Below are positions 1 through 9,246 of a stretch of 64,000 bases of DNA, piece after piece. Each line of letters starts with the position of its first letter. Positions within the stretch are counted from its first letter, which is position 1. The position numbers and the translations under genes are program-made. Source of the stretch: Panorpa germanica (lineage: Eukaryota > Arthropoda > Insecta > Mecoptera > Panorpidae); the NCBI GenBank assembly GCA_963678705.1, contig OY783207.1, forward strand, positions 20,806,001 through 20,870,000, read 5' to 3'. The notes under the pieces are model-generated. The model saw nothing but the letters and a program-made list of their open reading frames with translations, did not search any database and was not told the origin of the DNA.

Positions 1-192
1 TCCACCGTTGTTATTTCTATCTGCTCTTACTAGTTCCATATTTCTCCATTTGATTTTATAAGATGGATCAAGCCAGGTTTCCGAGAGCGCGATTACTTCA
101 ATATTATTTTCAAAAACTATTTGTTTTAGATTTATCAATTTGGATTTTAAACTGCGGCAGTTCCATTGCATTATACAAGTATTTTTATACAT
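1..192 (-). CDS. Non-LTR retrotransposon ORF2, N-terminal part of AP-type endonuclease (partial)
   Basis: Reading the minus strand from an ATG at 192 gives 64 codons without a stop, running off the window edge. The product begins MYKNTCIMQWNCRSLKSK and continues with EVIALSETWL. The pattern QWNCRS...ALSETWL is the start of the exonuclease-endonuclease-phosphatase domain used by non-LTR retrotransposons to nick target DNA; the N of WNCRS and the E of SETWL are the expected active-site positions. It lies 31 bp downstream of the ORF1 stop in the same orientation, as expected for ORF2 of a jockey/I-type element. The reverse transcriptase would lie outside the window, so whether ORF2 is intact cannot be judged. 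Jockey or I clade membership is inference. Confidence 0.9.
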   Translation of the reverse strand, partial: MYKNTCIMQWNCRSLKSKLINLKQIVFENNIEVIALSETWLDPSYKIKWRNMELVRADRNNNGG

Positions 193-223
193 TATTTATT
201 ATGTTTGTTAACTAATATTTGTA

Positions 224-1489
224 TTAGAACATTTCAATATTTTGATTATCTGGGGGTGGAATAGTATGGTTATTTACAATTGTTTGGTTCAAATTATTAG
301 TAATAGTTTCTGCTTCTAAAACTACTTCGTCAGTATCAATATTTTGGTTTATCTCCTCTGAATCTCTGATCTCTTCTGAATTCTCAATAATATTTTTGTC
401 TAAATCAGTTTTCGTAACGAACTCTGATTTCTTAATTATCTCTGGTTTCTTCACTTTATCGGTTTTATTTACGGGAATTGGCTTAGAGCGTTCGTTTTCC
501 TTTACCTTATGTGTATTGTCAGGTTTCCACGTCCTTTTCTTTACTTCTCGGGGGGATCTGCGGGGCTCTGAAATTTTCAAGACTCTACGGATTTTCCTTT
601 CCGGTTCACCGCTTATAATACAGTCTGTAATTTTCTTTTTATTTATACTTTCTTCCAAAGAAGGGAACTCAAAAAGGTTTAATGTAAATACCTCTTTCCC
701 ACGATCAATTTTAATTTTTTCTATATAGGTAGTTTTAGCTTTAGCTTCGTTTTTATTTTTCAATTCTAAGTATTTGCTGCAGGATCTATCGTCAGCTTTA
801 TGGTCTTCTTTACAGTTGCGACAAAATAACTTCTCTTTCTTGCAACTTAAAGAGCTGTGATCTCCACCACAAAATTGGCAATATTCAGCACTTCTGCAGA
901 AATTAGTGGAGTGGCCAAATTTCCAGCACCGACGACACTGTCTAACTCTCTGTATATACGCCGCAACTGGGTAAAGGATACTCTGGAAGGCTATATATTC
1001 CGGGATCTTATCCCCGCTAAAGGATATTAGGCACTTCCAAGTAGGAGTCTTTTTGCCTTCTTCAATTCTATTAAATCTAATAAAATCGGTAATTTTTGGT
1101 GCCAACTGTCTACTATTTTTATTAAAGCCTACTGCGTCATGTAGGAATACGTCATCCAGATTATCGGGGTGTAAGTCGATTAGTCCCTGCACTTCTACCA
1201 AATTCTTCGGAATTATGCTCTTGTATTTAGCTAGAACTATGGCGTCTTCTATAATTTTATTAGCCAGAAATGGGCTATTCGTCTCCACCTCAATTTTTCT
1301 TTGGCTGACAGCAATAATGTTAATGTCCTTATAATTTGACCGCAAATATTGTGCAATAAAGGCAGGGTTTGTATTATAAGTAATTGGTTTTAGAATTACC
1401 AAGCACACTCCTGAATAACTATGTGGATAATAGCTGGTTCTTATCCTTTTTGCTTCATAGAGGTCTTTCTCATGAGACCTGTCATTCAT
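224..1489 (-). CDS. Non-LTR retrotransposon ORF1, gag-like zinc-knuckle protein
   Basis: An uninterrupted frame of about 421 codons from ATG at 1489. The frame stays open nine codons further upstream to a GTG at 1516, but the ATG (MNDRSHEKD) is the natural start. The product should be a nucleic-acid-binding protein that packages element RNA. Mid-protein there are three consecutive knuckles: CRRCWKFGHSTNFC, CQFCGGDHSSLSC and CRNCKEDHKADDRSC. This three-knuckle arrangement followed by a basic, low-complexity C-terminus rich in K, E, N and R is typical of jockey/I-type ORF1 proteins. The N-terminal half resembles the RRM-like part of these proteins (KPITYNTNPAFIAQYL...) only in general character. 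No stop or frameshift is seen, unlike every other retrotransposon relic in the window, so this copy may be young. Its 3' end and target-site duplication are outside the window. Confidence 0.9.
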   Translation of the reverse strand: MNDRSHEKDLYEAKRIRTSYYPHSYSGVCLVILKPITYNTNPAFIAQYLRSNYKDINIIAVSQRKIEVETNSPFLANKIIEDAIVLAKYKSIIPKNLVEVQGLIDLHPDNLDDVFLHDAVGFNKNSRQLAPKITDFIRFNRIEEGKKTPTWKCLISFSGDKIPEYIAFQSILYPVAAYIQRVRQCRRCWKFGHSTNFCRSAEYCQFCGGDHSSLSCKKEKLFCRNCKEDHKADDRSCSKYLELKNKNEAKAKTTYIEKIKIDRGKEVFTLNLFEFPSLEESINKKKITDCIISGEPERKIRRVLKISEPRRSPREVKKRTWKPDNTHKVKENERSKPIPVNKTDKVKKPEIIKKSEFVTKTDLDKNIIENSEEIRDSEEINQNIDTDEVVLEAETITNNLNQTIVNNHTIPPPDNQNIEMF

Positions 1490-2231
1490 TATTATAACCT
1501 CACTTTCACTTAACACAAATAAAAAAAAATATTTTTTATCTATTACATTGTTTTTACACTTTATTATCTTTAAACTCCTTTTCCAATTGTATTTATTAAA
1601 TAAATAATTTATATTTAGTATAATAAATTTAATAAATTGAAAATAATTTCAGGAGCAAAATTAATACAACATAAATACGCCTATTTATATTGTTATTATT
1701 ATTTCCGTGTTGTTATTTTAATCTCGAAATCATATAATTAAACAATATCAAATTTTCAACTTAAGGAGAACTCTATTACTATACACGTGTCTACGTATAT
1801 CCAAAACACAGCAAAACGGAGTGACGTCCCTGCACATTGTATACGTTCTCAATAGCTTCAAATATCTCTCGTAATTTACATCGTAGAAAAAGAAAAGAAA
1901 GGACATTCTTTATTTAATAAGCCTTATAAAATAAAAAAATATTAAAAAATGTGCATGTTCCCTATTGTAGTATGATGCACTTCAATTCACATACGTTTAC
2001 TCCAGTTGGACCTACAAATACATCACTCAATAACTTCGTAGAATGGCATATAAATGACGTCACTATTGACAAATTCATATGAATTTTGGACAGTATCAAT
2101 CTTCGAAATTCAATTACATTTCGACCATTCATTTATGATTTACAGTAGTATTAGTGACACTTTTTTGTAATTTTCAAAACAACAGAAAAATCTGTATTTC
2201 TTGTGTTGATAATGCATTGCTTTTTAACAGG
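1490..2231. other. Probable 5' UTR of the left-edge retrotransposon and flank
   Basis: AT-rich sequence upstream of ORF1. Part is presumably the element's 5' UTR and internal promoter, but I found no boundary or target-site duplication. A TGACGTCA octamer lies at 2055-2062. No gene is supported. Confidence 0.4.
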
Positions 2232-2699
2232 AAAAATACCGTTCAAGCAAAGCAATGGCTTGACAAGTGTTATTTGGGATCTATTTCAGATACAAAATTG
2301 CATAAAATCGTTTTGGAAAACCGCAAAGTATGTGAGGGAGCTGACACATTAAAGTTATCAGAAGGCAGAGTATTCACTATTTTGCATAAACATTTGTATG
2401 AGAAAGCACTGTTCGAAGAGGGTACTACATTTGTCCCATGCACTCTATCACAAATCGATCATAACCATGGTAAAATTGCACGAATTACTTCTGCATCTAC
2501 CCTCAGCGAATATTACCTGTTCGAAAATCTCAAAAAATGCTTTCCGGAATGATATATGGCCCCAAGAAGGAGGTGATCGCCAAAATTGAAGCGATTTTAA
2601 AAGGGTTGGACAAATCATCTTATAAGAAAAGCAATAGATATGTTAGAGAAGCGTCAAAATGAATATATCACTCTTGAAGGAGTCTGTGTTGATGAATAA
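2232..2699 (+). pseudogene. Mariner-type transposase relic, catalytic middle deleted
   Basis: Conceptual translation matches mariner transposase in scattered pieces. It starts KNTVQAKQWLDKCY (N-terminal helix-turn-helix). It continues with HKIVLENRKVCEGADTL and LKLSEGRVFTILHKHL (second helix-turn-helix) in the same frame. It then jumps to CHKSI-like HKSIITMVKLHEL in another frame, then SEYYLFENLKKC, and finally KRQNEYITLEGVCVDE before TAA at 2697-2699. The order is that of a mariner protein. Part of the region after CYLGS and nearly all of the catalytic core between HKHL and HKSI are missing. The last catalytic Asp region (SPDLAPSDYYLF in the family, from memory) reads TLSEYYLF. At least one frameshift and several stops are present, so it is dead. 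Mauritiana- or mellifera-like subfamily is a guess. Confidence 0.85.
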
Positions 2700-3612
2700 A
2701 GTCGAATTTGATCAGTCATCCTACAACTTATTAACTGATGTGGTATAAAGGTTCGACATCTCTGGAAATAGCTCATTAAATATTTATTAATAAACATAAA
2801 TAATATAAAAAGAAAATCAATTAGGTAGCAAAGGTTATATTTTGCTGCTATTAAAGTAGCGTTAGCATGTAATGTAAATTACAGTGTACAAACAGACCGA
2901 CGCGACGGTACGCCGACCGTGTTGTGTAATGTGTTGCCAGTGCTTAACTTGCTCTTTGCGAATGTCATTGATTGCATTATGCCATGATACTTCTCAATTA
3001 ATAAATTTCTAATTCGCGTGTCGTTACATATTTACATCTACTGGTAAATAAACAGTCAATTAAGTTCATTATTTTAATTTGTTGACAGAAATTATAACTA
3101 AATTATAATTTAGTTATTTGCTATTGATTAAGTACAAATTTACATAGGCACTCTAAATGGCACGTGAACTCACACTACGGGTGACTACGTGTATGGCCCG
3201 TCGCACACTGCAAGCGTATATCAGCGAATTAGAAACAAGCGAAAACATGCTACAACGCTAAACCTATCCCTACCTTGTAAATGTAATCAGCCGAATCAGA
3301 CCAGAAGGGAACAGTGGTGTATCGATAAAAATTAAAGTAAAAGTTTGCTCTCATGATAAATTATATTACTTCAAAACAACTCCAATACACCCTACAGTAC
3401 ACAAGTTTGACTTAGCGTACTGTCGTGTCGGTATGTGGTATGGATGTATTGTGAAACAATCAAATTGATAATTATATCAATTATTTAAATTACATATGGA
3501 ATGTTGAAAATCAAATTTGGATTTTCAATTAATATTTTTATACCTGCGTCCAAAGATATGTGTTTCATATTTTCCAGTGGTCGCAAACGAACGTATGTGA
3601 ATGTATGCTAAC
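2700..3612. other. AT-rich stretch with one dispersed-repeat segment
   Basis: No gene seen. The segment 3300-3435 (GTGGTGTATCGATAAA ... TCGGTATGTGGT) is repeated with divergence at about 20930-21075, listed separately. Confidence 0.4.
3300..3435 (+). repeat. Dispersed repeat I, copy 1
   Basis: Aligns by eye, in the same orientation, with 20930-21075. Both contain CA(G/A)TGGTGTAT(C/T)GATAAA near the start and GTCGGTATGTGGT at the end, with the spacing roughly conserved. Class unknown. Confidence 0.6.
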
Positions 3613-3836
3613 TTGAAAGCGGAGTAGCAGGTAGCAGTTGCAAAATATATCTAATTTTTATGAGCTTTAAAGCTTCTGACGGAAGTTAAGGCCCACGAAA
3701 ATGTTAGGAAATAGTAAATGTTAATTTTTAACCATATTCTGTAAAGCATATATAATACCATCATATTTTCACGCAGGTGAATGAGGTTTTTATGTACCTT
3801 TTGCACCTGCTACCTGCTAAATGACCCCGCTTTCAA
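3613..3836. mobile_element. Small TIR element (MITE) with 6-bp direct repeats
   Basis: The ends are inverted: TTGAAAGCGG at 3613-3622 and CCGCTTTCAA at 3827-3836. The similarity continues inward through AGCAGGTAGCAG(T/G)TGCAAAA. GCTAAC occurs immediately outside both ends (3607-3612 and 3837-3842), which would be a 6-bp target-site duplication. The 224 bp has no coding capacity. The superfamily is not recognised; a 6-bp duplication is unusual and the true boundary may be shifted. Confidence 0.7.
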
Positions 3837-3898
3837 GCTAACAAGTACTCATACGTTATTAACTACATATTATACTATTTATTTTTAAAATTTCAGCT

Positions 3899-4240
3899 TT
3901 GCTAAAACGTAGTACGTCTGCGGGCTCTGTGATCTTGGACCATTATATTAATTATCCTCCCCTTCAACGGTCGAGTTTTTACTACAAAACATTCGTAAAC
4001 ATTAAGCACAGACGAGTTTTTTTGGTCGAGATTATACACAATTCTCTTACAATCCTACTCCGCATCAGACGTGGAGTGGGAAGAGGGATATTAAACACAT
4101 TTGGCATACAGATTACTGATTTTATTCCACTAGTATGCGTAATTCCATACAAGCTGGGCATCTAGATACTCGGTCTAATCGCACTACTCTGCATTAAATC
4201 CGTGTCCCGCTTTCCAACTTGAATATACTTGTACTACAAT
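3899..4240. other. No supported gene
   Basis: The 88-codon open frame at 3899-4165 starts with TTG and resembles nothing known to me. A CCGCTTTCCAACTTG string near 4208 recalls the neighbouring MITE end, but no partner was found. Confidence 0.3.
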
Positions 4241-4241
4241 G

Positions 4242-4470
4242 TAATGGCGGCTGCTGGCTACAAGAACTCCTTGTGCACTTTAGTAGCTAATAGAGAATTA
4301 TGACTTAAAATTGCAACAAAACGCCATTTTCTAATTATTAGTTTTATTTTTTACATATTAAATTAATCCTCCGGCTCATGTCATGTTATTTCAACAAGCG
4401 TCGGTAATATTCTGTCTCGTGCGGCACACGGGTCAACGTCATATTCTTCATATAGTTTGCCTGTCACTCT
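4242..4470 (+). mobile_element. hAT-like MITE, partial copy (family G)
   Basis: Starts (A)TGGCGGCTGCTGGCTACAAG and shares about 200 bp with the better-preserved element at 48580-49032, including GACTTAAA(A/G)TTGCAA and GGCTCATGTCATGTTATTTC. The right terminus and target-site duplication are not recognisable here. Confidence 0.75.
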
Positions 4471-4540
4471 AAAACGAATTCGTTATGCACCAATTTACAA
4501 ATATTGAATAAAACAATGACCATCACCTTTTTTGAGCGAC

Positions 4541-4690
4541 TTTCACGTAGTTTTTCCGGTATTGGTTTTTTTATTTTCCTAGGTAAGTACCCTTTTATCG
4601 CCCCCAATAATGTTCGTATCCAATCATTCGTATCCACTGCAGTTATAAATTTAGATTTAGCAAGCAAAAGGCGGTGTTAACAGGAAGCGT
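4541..4690 (-). mobile_element. Family A non-LTR retrotransposon, 3'-end fragment (degenerate)
   Basis: Complementary-strand match to the family A 3' end: CCTAGGTAAGTACCCTTTTATCGCCCC followed inward by GCAGTTATAAATTT and GGCGGTGTTAACAGGAAGCGTC. The tail-proximal part is interrupted by extra T-rich sequence. No target-site duplication was found, so this is probably one of the older copies. Confidence 0.8.
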
Positions 4691-5950
4691 CAACAACATT
4701 TTCTTGTAATAACGCTTTTTGAAGCCCTTTTCTAGCTTTTCCTGTATTTCTGTATTTCGTTTCTTCGTCATGTCTTCGGCTCATGGTACTGTTCTTCAAA
4801 GAACATTCACCTCTTTTAGAACAAGAAATGCGCAAACGTGACTTACGCCCAAAATATCCACCAAAATCAAATAAACACATTCGTTAGAGAAGATAAGGTG
4901 ACAAGCTAACTGTCTTAAGCTGAACTTATCGCAATAACACATGAGAACAACTAAGGTAGCACGTTACAGTGCTACAGTCTCAAAAAAGAAATACTCATCT
5001 GTATTACTGATATATAGTATTTTACTGCGAGTAAAACTTCACATTGAATACTGCTCGAAAATAAAAACTTGAATGACAGACCGCCTGCTTAAATAAGATG
5101 AACATAAACTTGAACATTTTATTTATAAAAGAACATATTTGCTTTTAAGTACACGAGTTTATGGAGTATTGTGTGTTGAGAAATTCTTTTGCTTATCTAG
5201 ACATTGATCGGTCGATTTCTACGAAGGAGGCCAACTGCCTTAATTTACAAGTTATATACAATCTCTGTACCTATACTATTAACAAGTGTAAATCAGTCGA
5301 CTCGTCGTGCCATTTAAAGATCTCCAAAATATTCTCAGCCAGATCTCTTCCCGGTTTCCCATATACTGTCGAGTATATTGGATACTGAGTACTAACGACT
5401 GAAAATACCGATTCTGTTTATTCAAGCAAAAATCTGAATCTGAATGAAGCTTCTAATCTTAATGAAATCTCGGCGAAGAACGATTCACTTCACCAGCAAA
5501 ATATGAAAGAAAATGTATCCTTGTTATTAAAGTGGTAAAGTGTGTTAGCTAAAGGGTGGTGACAAAGTCTGGGGGATGGAGTGTACGTGTATTGTGTAGG
5601 GTCGTTAGAAGATTCTCCTTCAACTCTTAAGCTCAATTTAATATTTGGTTTCTAGTATAGAATACAGAGGGCGTTGAGGATCGAGTCTTGCATAACAAGT
5701 GGCAAAATAAAATCAGCTGTCTGTCTGCGGCTGAACTGTTGCATATACAAACTCGTACCCGCGTAAACGGGAATCGAGTTGAATAATTAAATATTACGAG
5801 TACATTTAAAAAAGCTGATTTAACTAAATAGTGGATCAAGCTGACTTAATGCGCTCTATATTCCATATTCTTTCCAAAAAAAGGTATTTTCCAATAAAAG
5901 ATATATTTTTAGGCAAAAGACGATCTATTTATCAACATAGTCTCCTTTAA
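4691..5950. other. No supported gene
   Basis: AT-rich sequence with short open frames only (for example 5161-5388, 75 codons), none with recognisable motifs or convincing splice context. Nothing else seen. Confidence 0.3.
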
Positions 5951-6487
5951 GGAGGTACAAGACGTACTGTCAATTCAAATTCAAATTAAATATCTCTAAA
6001 AAGTAATTATAAATTTTGCAACGTTGTTAAAAGAAATGTATGATTTATTCATTTCTTGGAGTATAAATTCGTATTAATTTGAATTTTTCTCTCCATTTGC
6101 AACGTTGCCGGCACGACCCATAACCGTTTACTCTTTCTTACTGCTTTTATTTAATTATATTTTTAAATAGGTATCCTTTTGATAATTTTCCTTTTACTAG
6201 TAGGCTACGTACCTAGGAAGCCCGAGAAACTATCTATATGTAAAAAAAAAAAAAAATAGTTACTAGTAGGTTTTGTCACCATTTTTTCATAGTTAAAAGT
6301 TATGTTATGTGGTGAAATTGAGCTAAAAATTATGATATATATGGAAATATAGCTGTTTTAAATCAATTGTAAAAAGAAAATATGAACCTTAAGTCACTAA
6401 AATTTTGAGACATGTATTTTAACTATTTTTATCGATCCTTCAAATTTCACGACATTTTCATCATTTGCGTAAAGGTCTTGTACCTCC
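5951..6487. mobile_element. TTAA-flanked TIR element
   Basis: Inverted ends GGAGGTACAAGAC (5951-5963) and GTCTTGTACCTCC (6475-6487) are flanked by TTAA on both sides (5947-5950 and 6488-6491). A TTAA duplication is characteristic of piggyBac and Kolobok elements. The 537 bp has no transposase ORF and carries a nested retrotransposon fragment at 6205-6259, so it is a non-autonomous element. Confidence 0.75.
6205..6259 (+). mobile_element. Family A non-LTR retrotransposon, 55-bp 5'-truncated copy
   Basis: CTACGTACCTAGGAAGCCCGAG...AAACTAT and a 15-base A run, flanked by TTACTAGTAGG at 6194-6204 and 6260-6270 (11-bp target-site duplication). It is nested inside the TTAA-flanked element and is the shortest family A copy in the window. 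Confidence 0.9.
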
Positions 6488-7061
6488 TTAATCTCGAGAC
6501 ATATGAAGTATGAGCTTGGGAAGATTAAACCGAAATTCCATCAGAAGATGTCACTTGTCCATAAAACCGGCAGTTCATGTTCAGCGAGACATTTGTCAAA
6601 ACATTTGTCGATATGCTGAGTTCCAATTGGACAAGTTCACTCTCGACTTTGGCTGGCTCAATGTTTCTTGAGCGATACATTTGCCAAGAGAGCAAGTAAC
6701 TAAGTGGTGCAAAGTGCACTCTTGCGTTTAGTCTCTCGTTTCATTTGACTTGTGTCAAAATACCGCTCATGAACAACGCAAGTCAACGCGAGAAGAGATA
6801 CCCGAGACCACGCTAGAAAGGCCAATACGAGGCGAGAGCTACTGTATACACTCGAAAGATAGAAAGTTGAAATTTTGCATGTGTATTAAGGTATTTAATG
6901 CTGACATTTCTCAAAAATTAGAAATTCAAAAATTGAAAAAGGGGGGTTGAAGAATTCAATTTAAAAATAGAGTTAAATATGAAATGTAATTACGAATTAT
7001 TTTATTGGATTCAAATCATACACGCTAAAAAAACGTCGCTTTACAACGGGGGTAAAATCTA
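6488..7061. other. No supported gene
   Basis: Moderately GC-rich around 6560-6850 with many short TTTGTC and CGAGA motifs. The open frames at 6525-6719 and 6750-6950 are not convincing. It may be the interior of an unrecognised repeat. Confidence 0.3.
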
Positions 7062-7200
<139 letters not shown>

Positions 7201-7928
7201 ACGTAATAAATTTCCACACATAACAATGAAATATGTTTCTCACATTAAGCCGCCCCCACCACACCTTTTTGTTTTCACTTCCTCCTCTCCTGCCATCCAC
7301 CTGGTGCTACAGTTGAACTTCAACTTCACTGCTACTTTATCAGCTGTAGCAGGTCTCCGTAGATGACGCTGGTGGAATGGTGGGGAAGAGCCACAGAGGA
7401 AGTGGAGTGAGAGAGGGTGGTACAAACTTTGTGTTTTGCTTTACGTTTTTCAGTGGTTTGTTTTTATTCGCGAACTCTACAATACCAGCCAGTATCAATT
7501 TATCAAGTTGAGTAAAAAACATGTGCCTGTGTAGCCGTGTGATGTCGTGGTGTGGTGGCGTGCAGAATGGAGAACCACGCCGACAGTTGAATGTAGCAGT
7601 AACAAAATAATGATAAAAAGTATGAATTGCAACATGGCCGTTGTGTTCGGAGAGTATGACTTACATGGTGTCACTCACAGGAATTGTAGTGAAGAAGGGA
7701 ACCAGGAGTGGAGACTAGTAAAGAGGGTGAAAGAGTGGTGAGGCGGTGAAAAGGGTTTGCATGTAGATTGTGTCAGAAAGAATAACATTGATAAAGTTAT
7801 GTTTTATGGATCGAATCTATACACTTTGTATTGTATTATGAAACAAAGTATTACTTGTGTAGTACACATATGTATATGAGTATAGTTTATTATCAACTTC
7901 AACAAAGTAAAACTTAAATTTGAAAAGG
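7201..7928. other. No supported gene
   Basis: Contains a less AT-rich patch (7240-7430, C/T-rich then G/A-rich) with overlapping short frames on both strands. None has a clear splice context or known motif. Confidence 0.3.
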
Positions 7929-8105
7929 GCCCAATACACATTCGAATATGTTATGTTGCTAACTGACTCGGCCAACATGCCGTTGATCGTTGGAAGTGAT
8001 GAACATTGTTAGTGGCTGACGTTCGGCTAGACTCGACAATTACTACCAACACGAGCTGAGCGGCAACTTATATGCACATTGCACATGTCGAGAAATCGGC
8101 AAGCT
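7929..8105 (+). repeat. Dispersed repeat K, copy 1
   Basis: Begins GGGCCCAATACACATTCGAA and shares ordered blocks (AATATGTT, CTCGG(C/T)CAACATGC, CCAACACGAGC(T/C)GA, TGCACATGT) with 26221-26405 in the same orientation. Inverted CAACATGC and GCATGTTG motifs suggest a MITE, but ends and duplications were not established. Confidence 0.65.
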
Positions 8106-8189
8106 TATTTAGTGAATAAAAAAACAAAAAGCTTATAAAAAGATATTAAATCAATTAATAAATATTTTAAAATTGTTCTTTTACTCTTC

Positions 8190-8380
8190 TTTTTTTAATT
8201 TAAATTACTTAACGTTGGCTTATTTCTAAAACTGAGTCCTATCAGCAACGACTATGTTTGCAATTTTTGTAGTGTCGGGGCAATATATGTATACGACCTG
8301 CAACGCTGCCCAATAATAATAATGATTATGTATAAACATAAGCAATTTAACTTTGTAATAACCAAACCGGAAGGTATGCG
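8190..8380 (-). mobile_element. tRNA-type SINE copy
   Basis: Minus-oriented copy, tail end at left. It contains TTAACGTTGGCTTATTTC, CTGAGTCCTATCAGCAACGA, GCTGCCCAATAAT and AATAACCAAACC in family order. The tRNA-like head is missing. Confidence 0.8.
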
Positions 8381-9009
8381 TCATGCCTCAATTCTCTTAC
8401 ACTCTGTTTACACCGCATGTTTTCCACTTGCTTGCGAGCGTTGCAAACATACACCATTTATGAACCGTTTTGAGTGGTTTTAAGCGTTGAAAAAATAAGG
8501 ATTGCGATAGTTGATTAAATAGCTCTGTAGCAAAAGCTATATGTACAAACAAAATAAATTTTTCATAAAAGAAATATATTCTTAATGATAATGAAGATTG
8601 TTTATTTATTAAGTTAAAAAAAAACAACTTTTGAAAACAAGCAGAAAAAAAGGAAAACTTCACAAAGATTACTATTTTCAAATACTGGCTTTTTTAAACT
8701 AATCGTTTGACTACAGCAAGCAATAAATTTTGGATCAATAAATCTGACATAATCGAGTTCTACAATGCAATAATTAGAATAAAATAATTGTAGTTTTAGA
8801 AATTTTTGTAATTGATATTAATATAAAATTAAAAATAAAAATACAACAGATATCGGTTTTTACAAAAGTCGTTTCATTTATATTTTTTATATAGGACATA
8901 TATTGCATTATTACATAAAACGTCAAATGTAACAAGCATTTATCAGGTGCAGTTATTGCTAAGAGTGCAGTAACACACATTAAAGTGATGTGATGAGTAT
9001 GAGACTTAC
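8381..9009. other. No supported gene
   Basis: AT-rich. If the block at 9010-9246 is an exon, this would be intron downstream of its donor site. Confidence 0.3.
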
Positions 9010-9246
9010 CTCCCGAATTGTTGGTGCTCTCCATGCATGGTGACAATGCCGGAGACGGTGTAGGACACGGCGGGATCAACCCCAACTCGACAGTGTTGGC
9101 ATTCTGAGCAGGAACAATGGTCGGTAACGCAGATCTCGCACCATTACGTATACCTAGCAGTGTCTCAGATTCCTCCATCACCATGCGTTCCAAAGGTAAA
9201 GGACGTGGACTGGAGCGATGGCGCATTCCTCCAGAAGGACACAATA
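9010..9246 (-). CDS. Isolated internal exon of an unidentified gene
   Basis: On the minus strand a pyrimidine-rich tract (TTCCTTCATTCCCCC...) ends in AG at 9248-9247. An open frame follows (LCPSGGMRHRSSPR...), running to CAATTCGGGAG and a perfect GTAAGT donor at 9009-9004. The exon is 237 bp: two leading bases, 78 codons and one trailing base, so it is phase 1-1 and can be skipped without frameshift. It is much more GC-rich than its surroundings and biased toward Ser, Pro and Arg (LGLIPPCPTPSPALSPC), like a disordered region of a signalling or regulatory protein. I do not recognise the protein. Exons before and after were not found; the upstream frame is closed by a TGA that overlaps the acceptor, which supports splicing. 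Alternative: a chance open frame. Confidence 0.55.
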
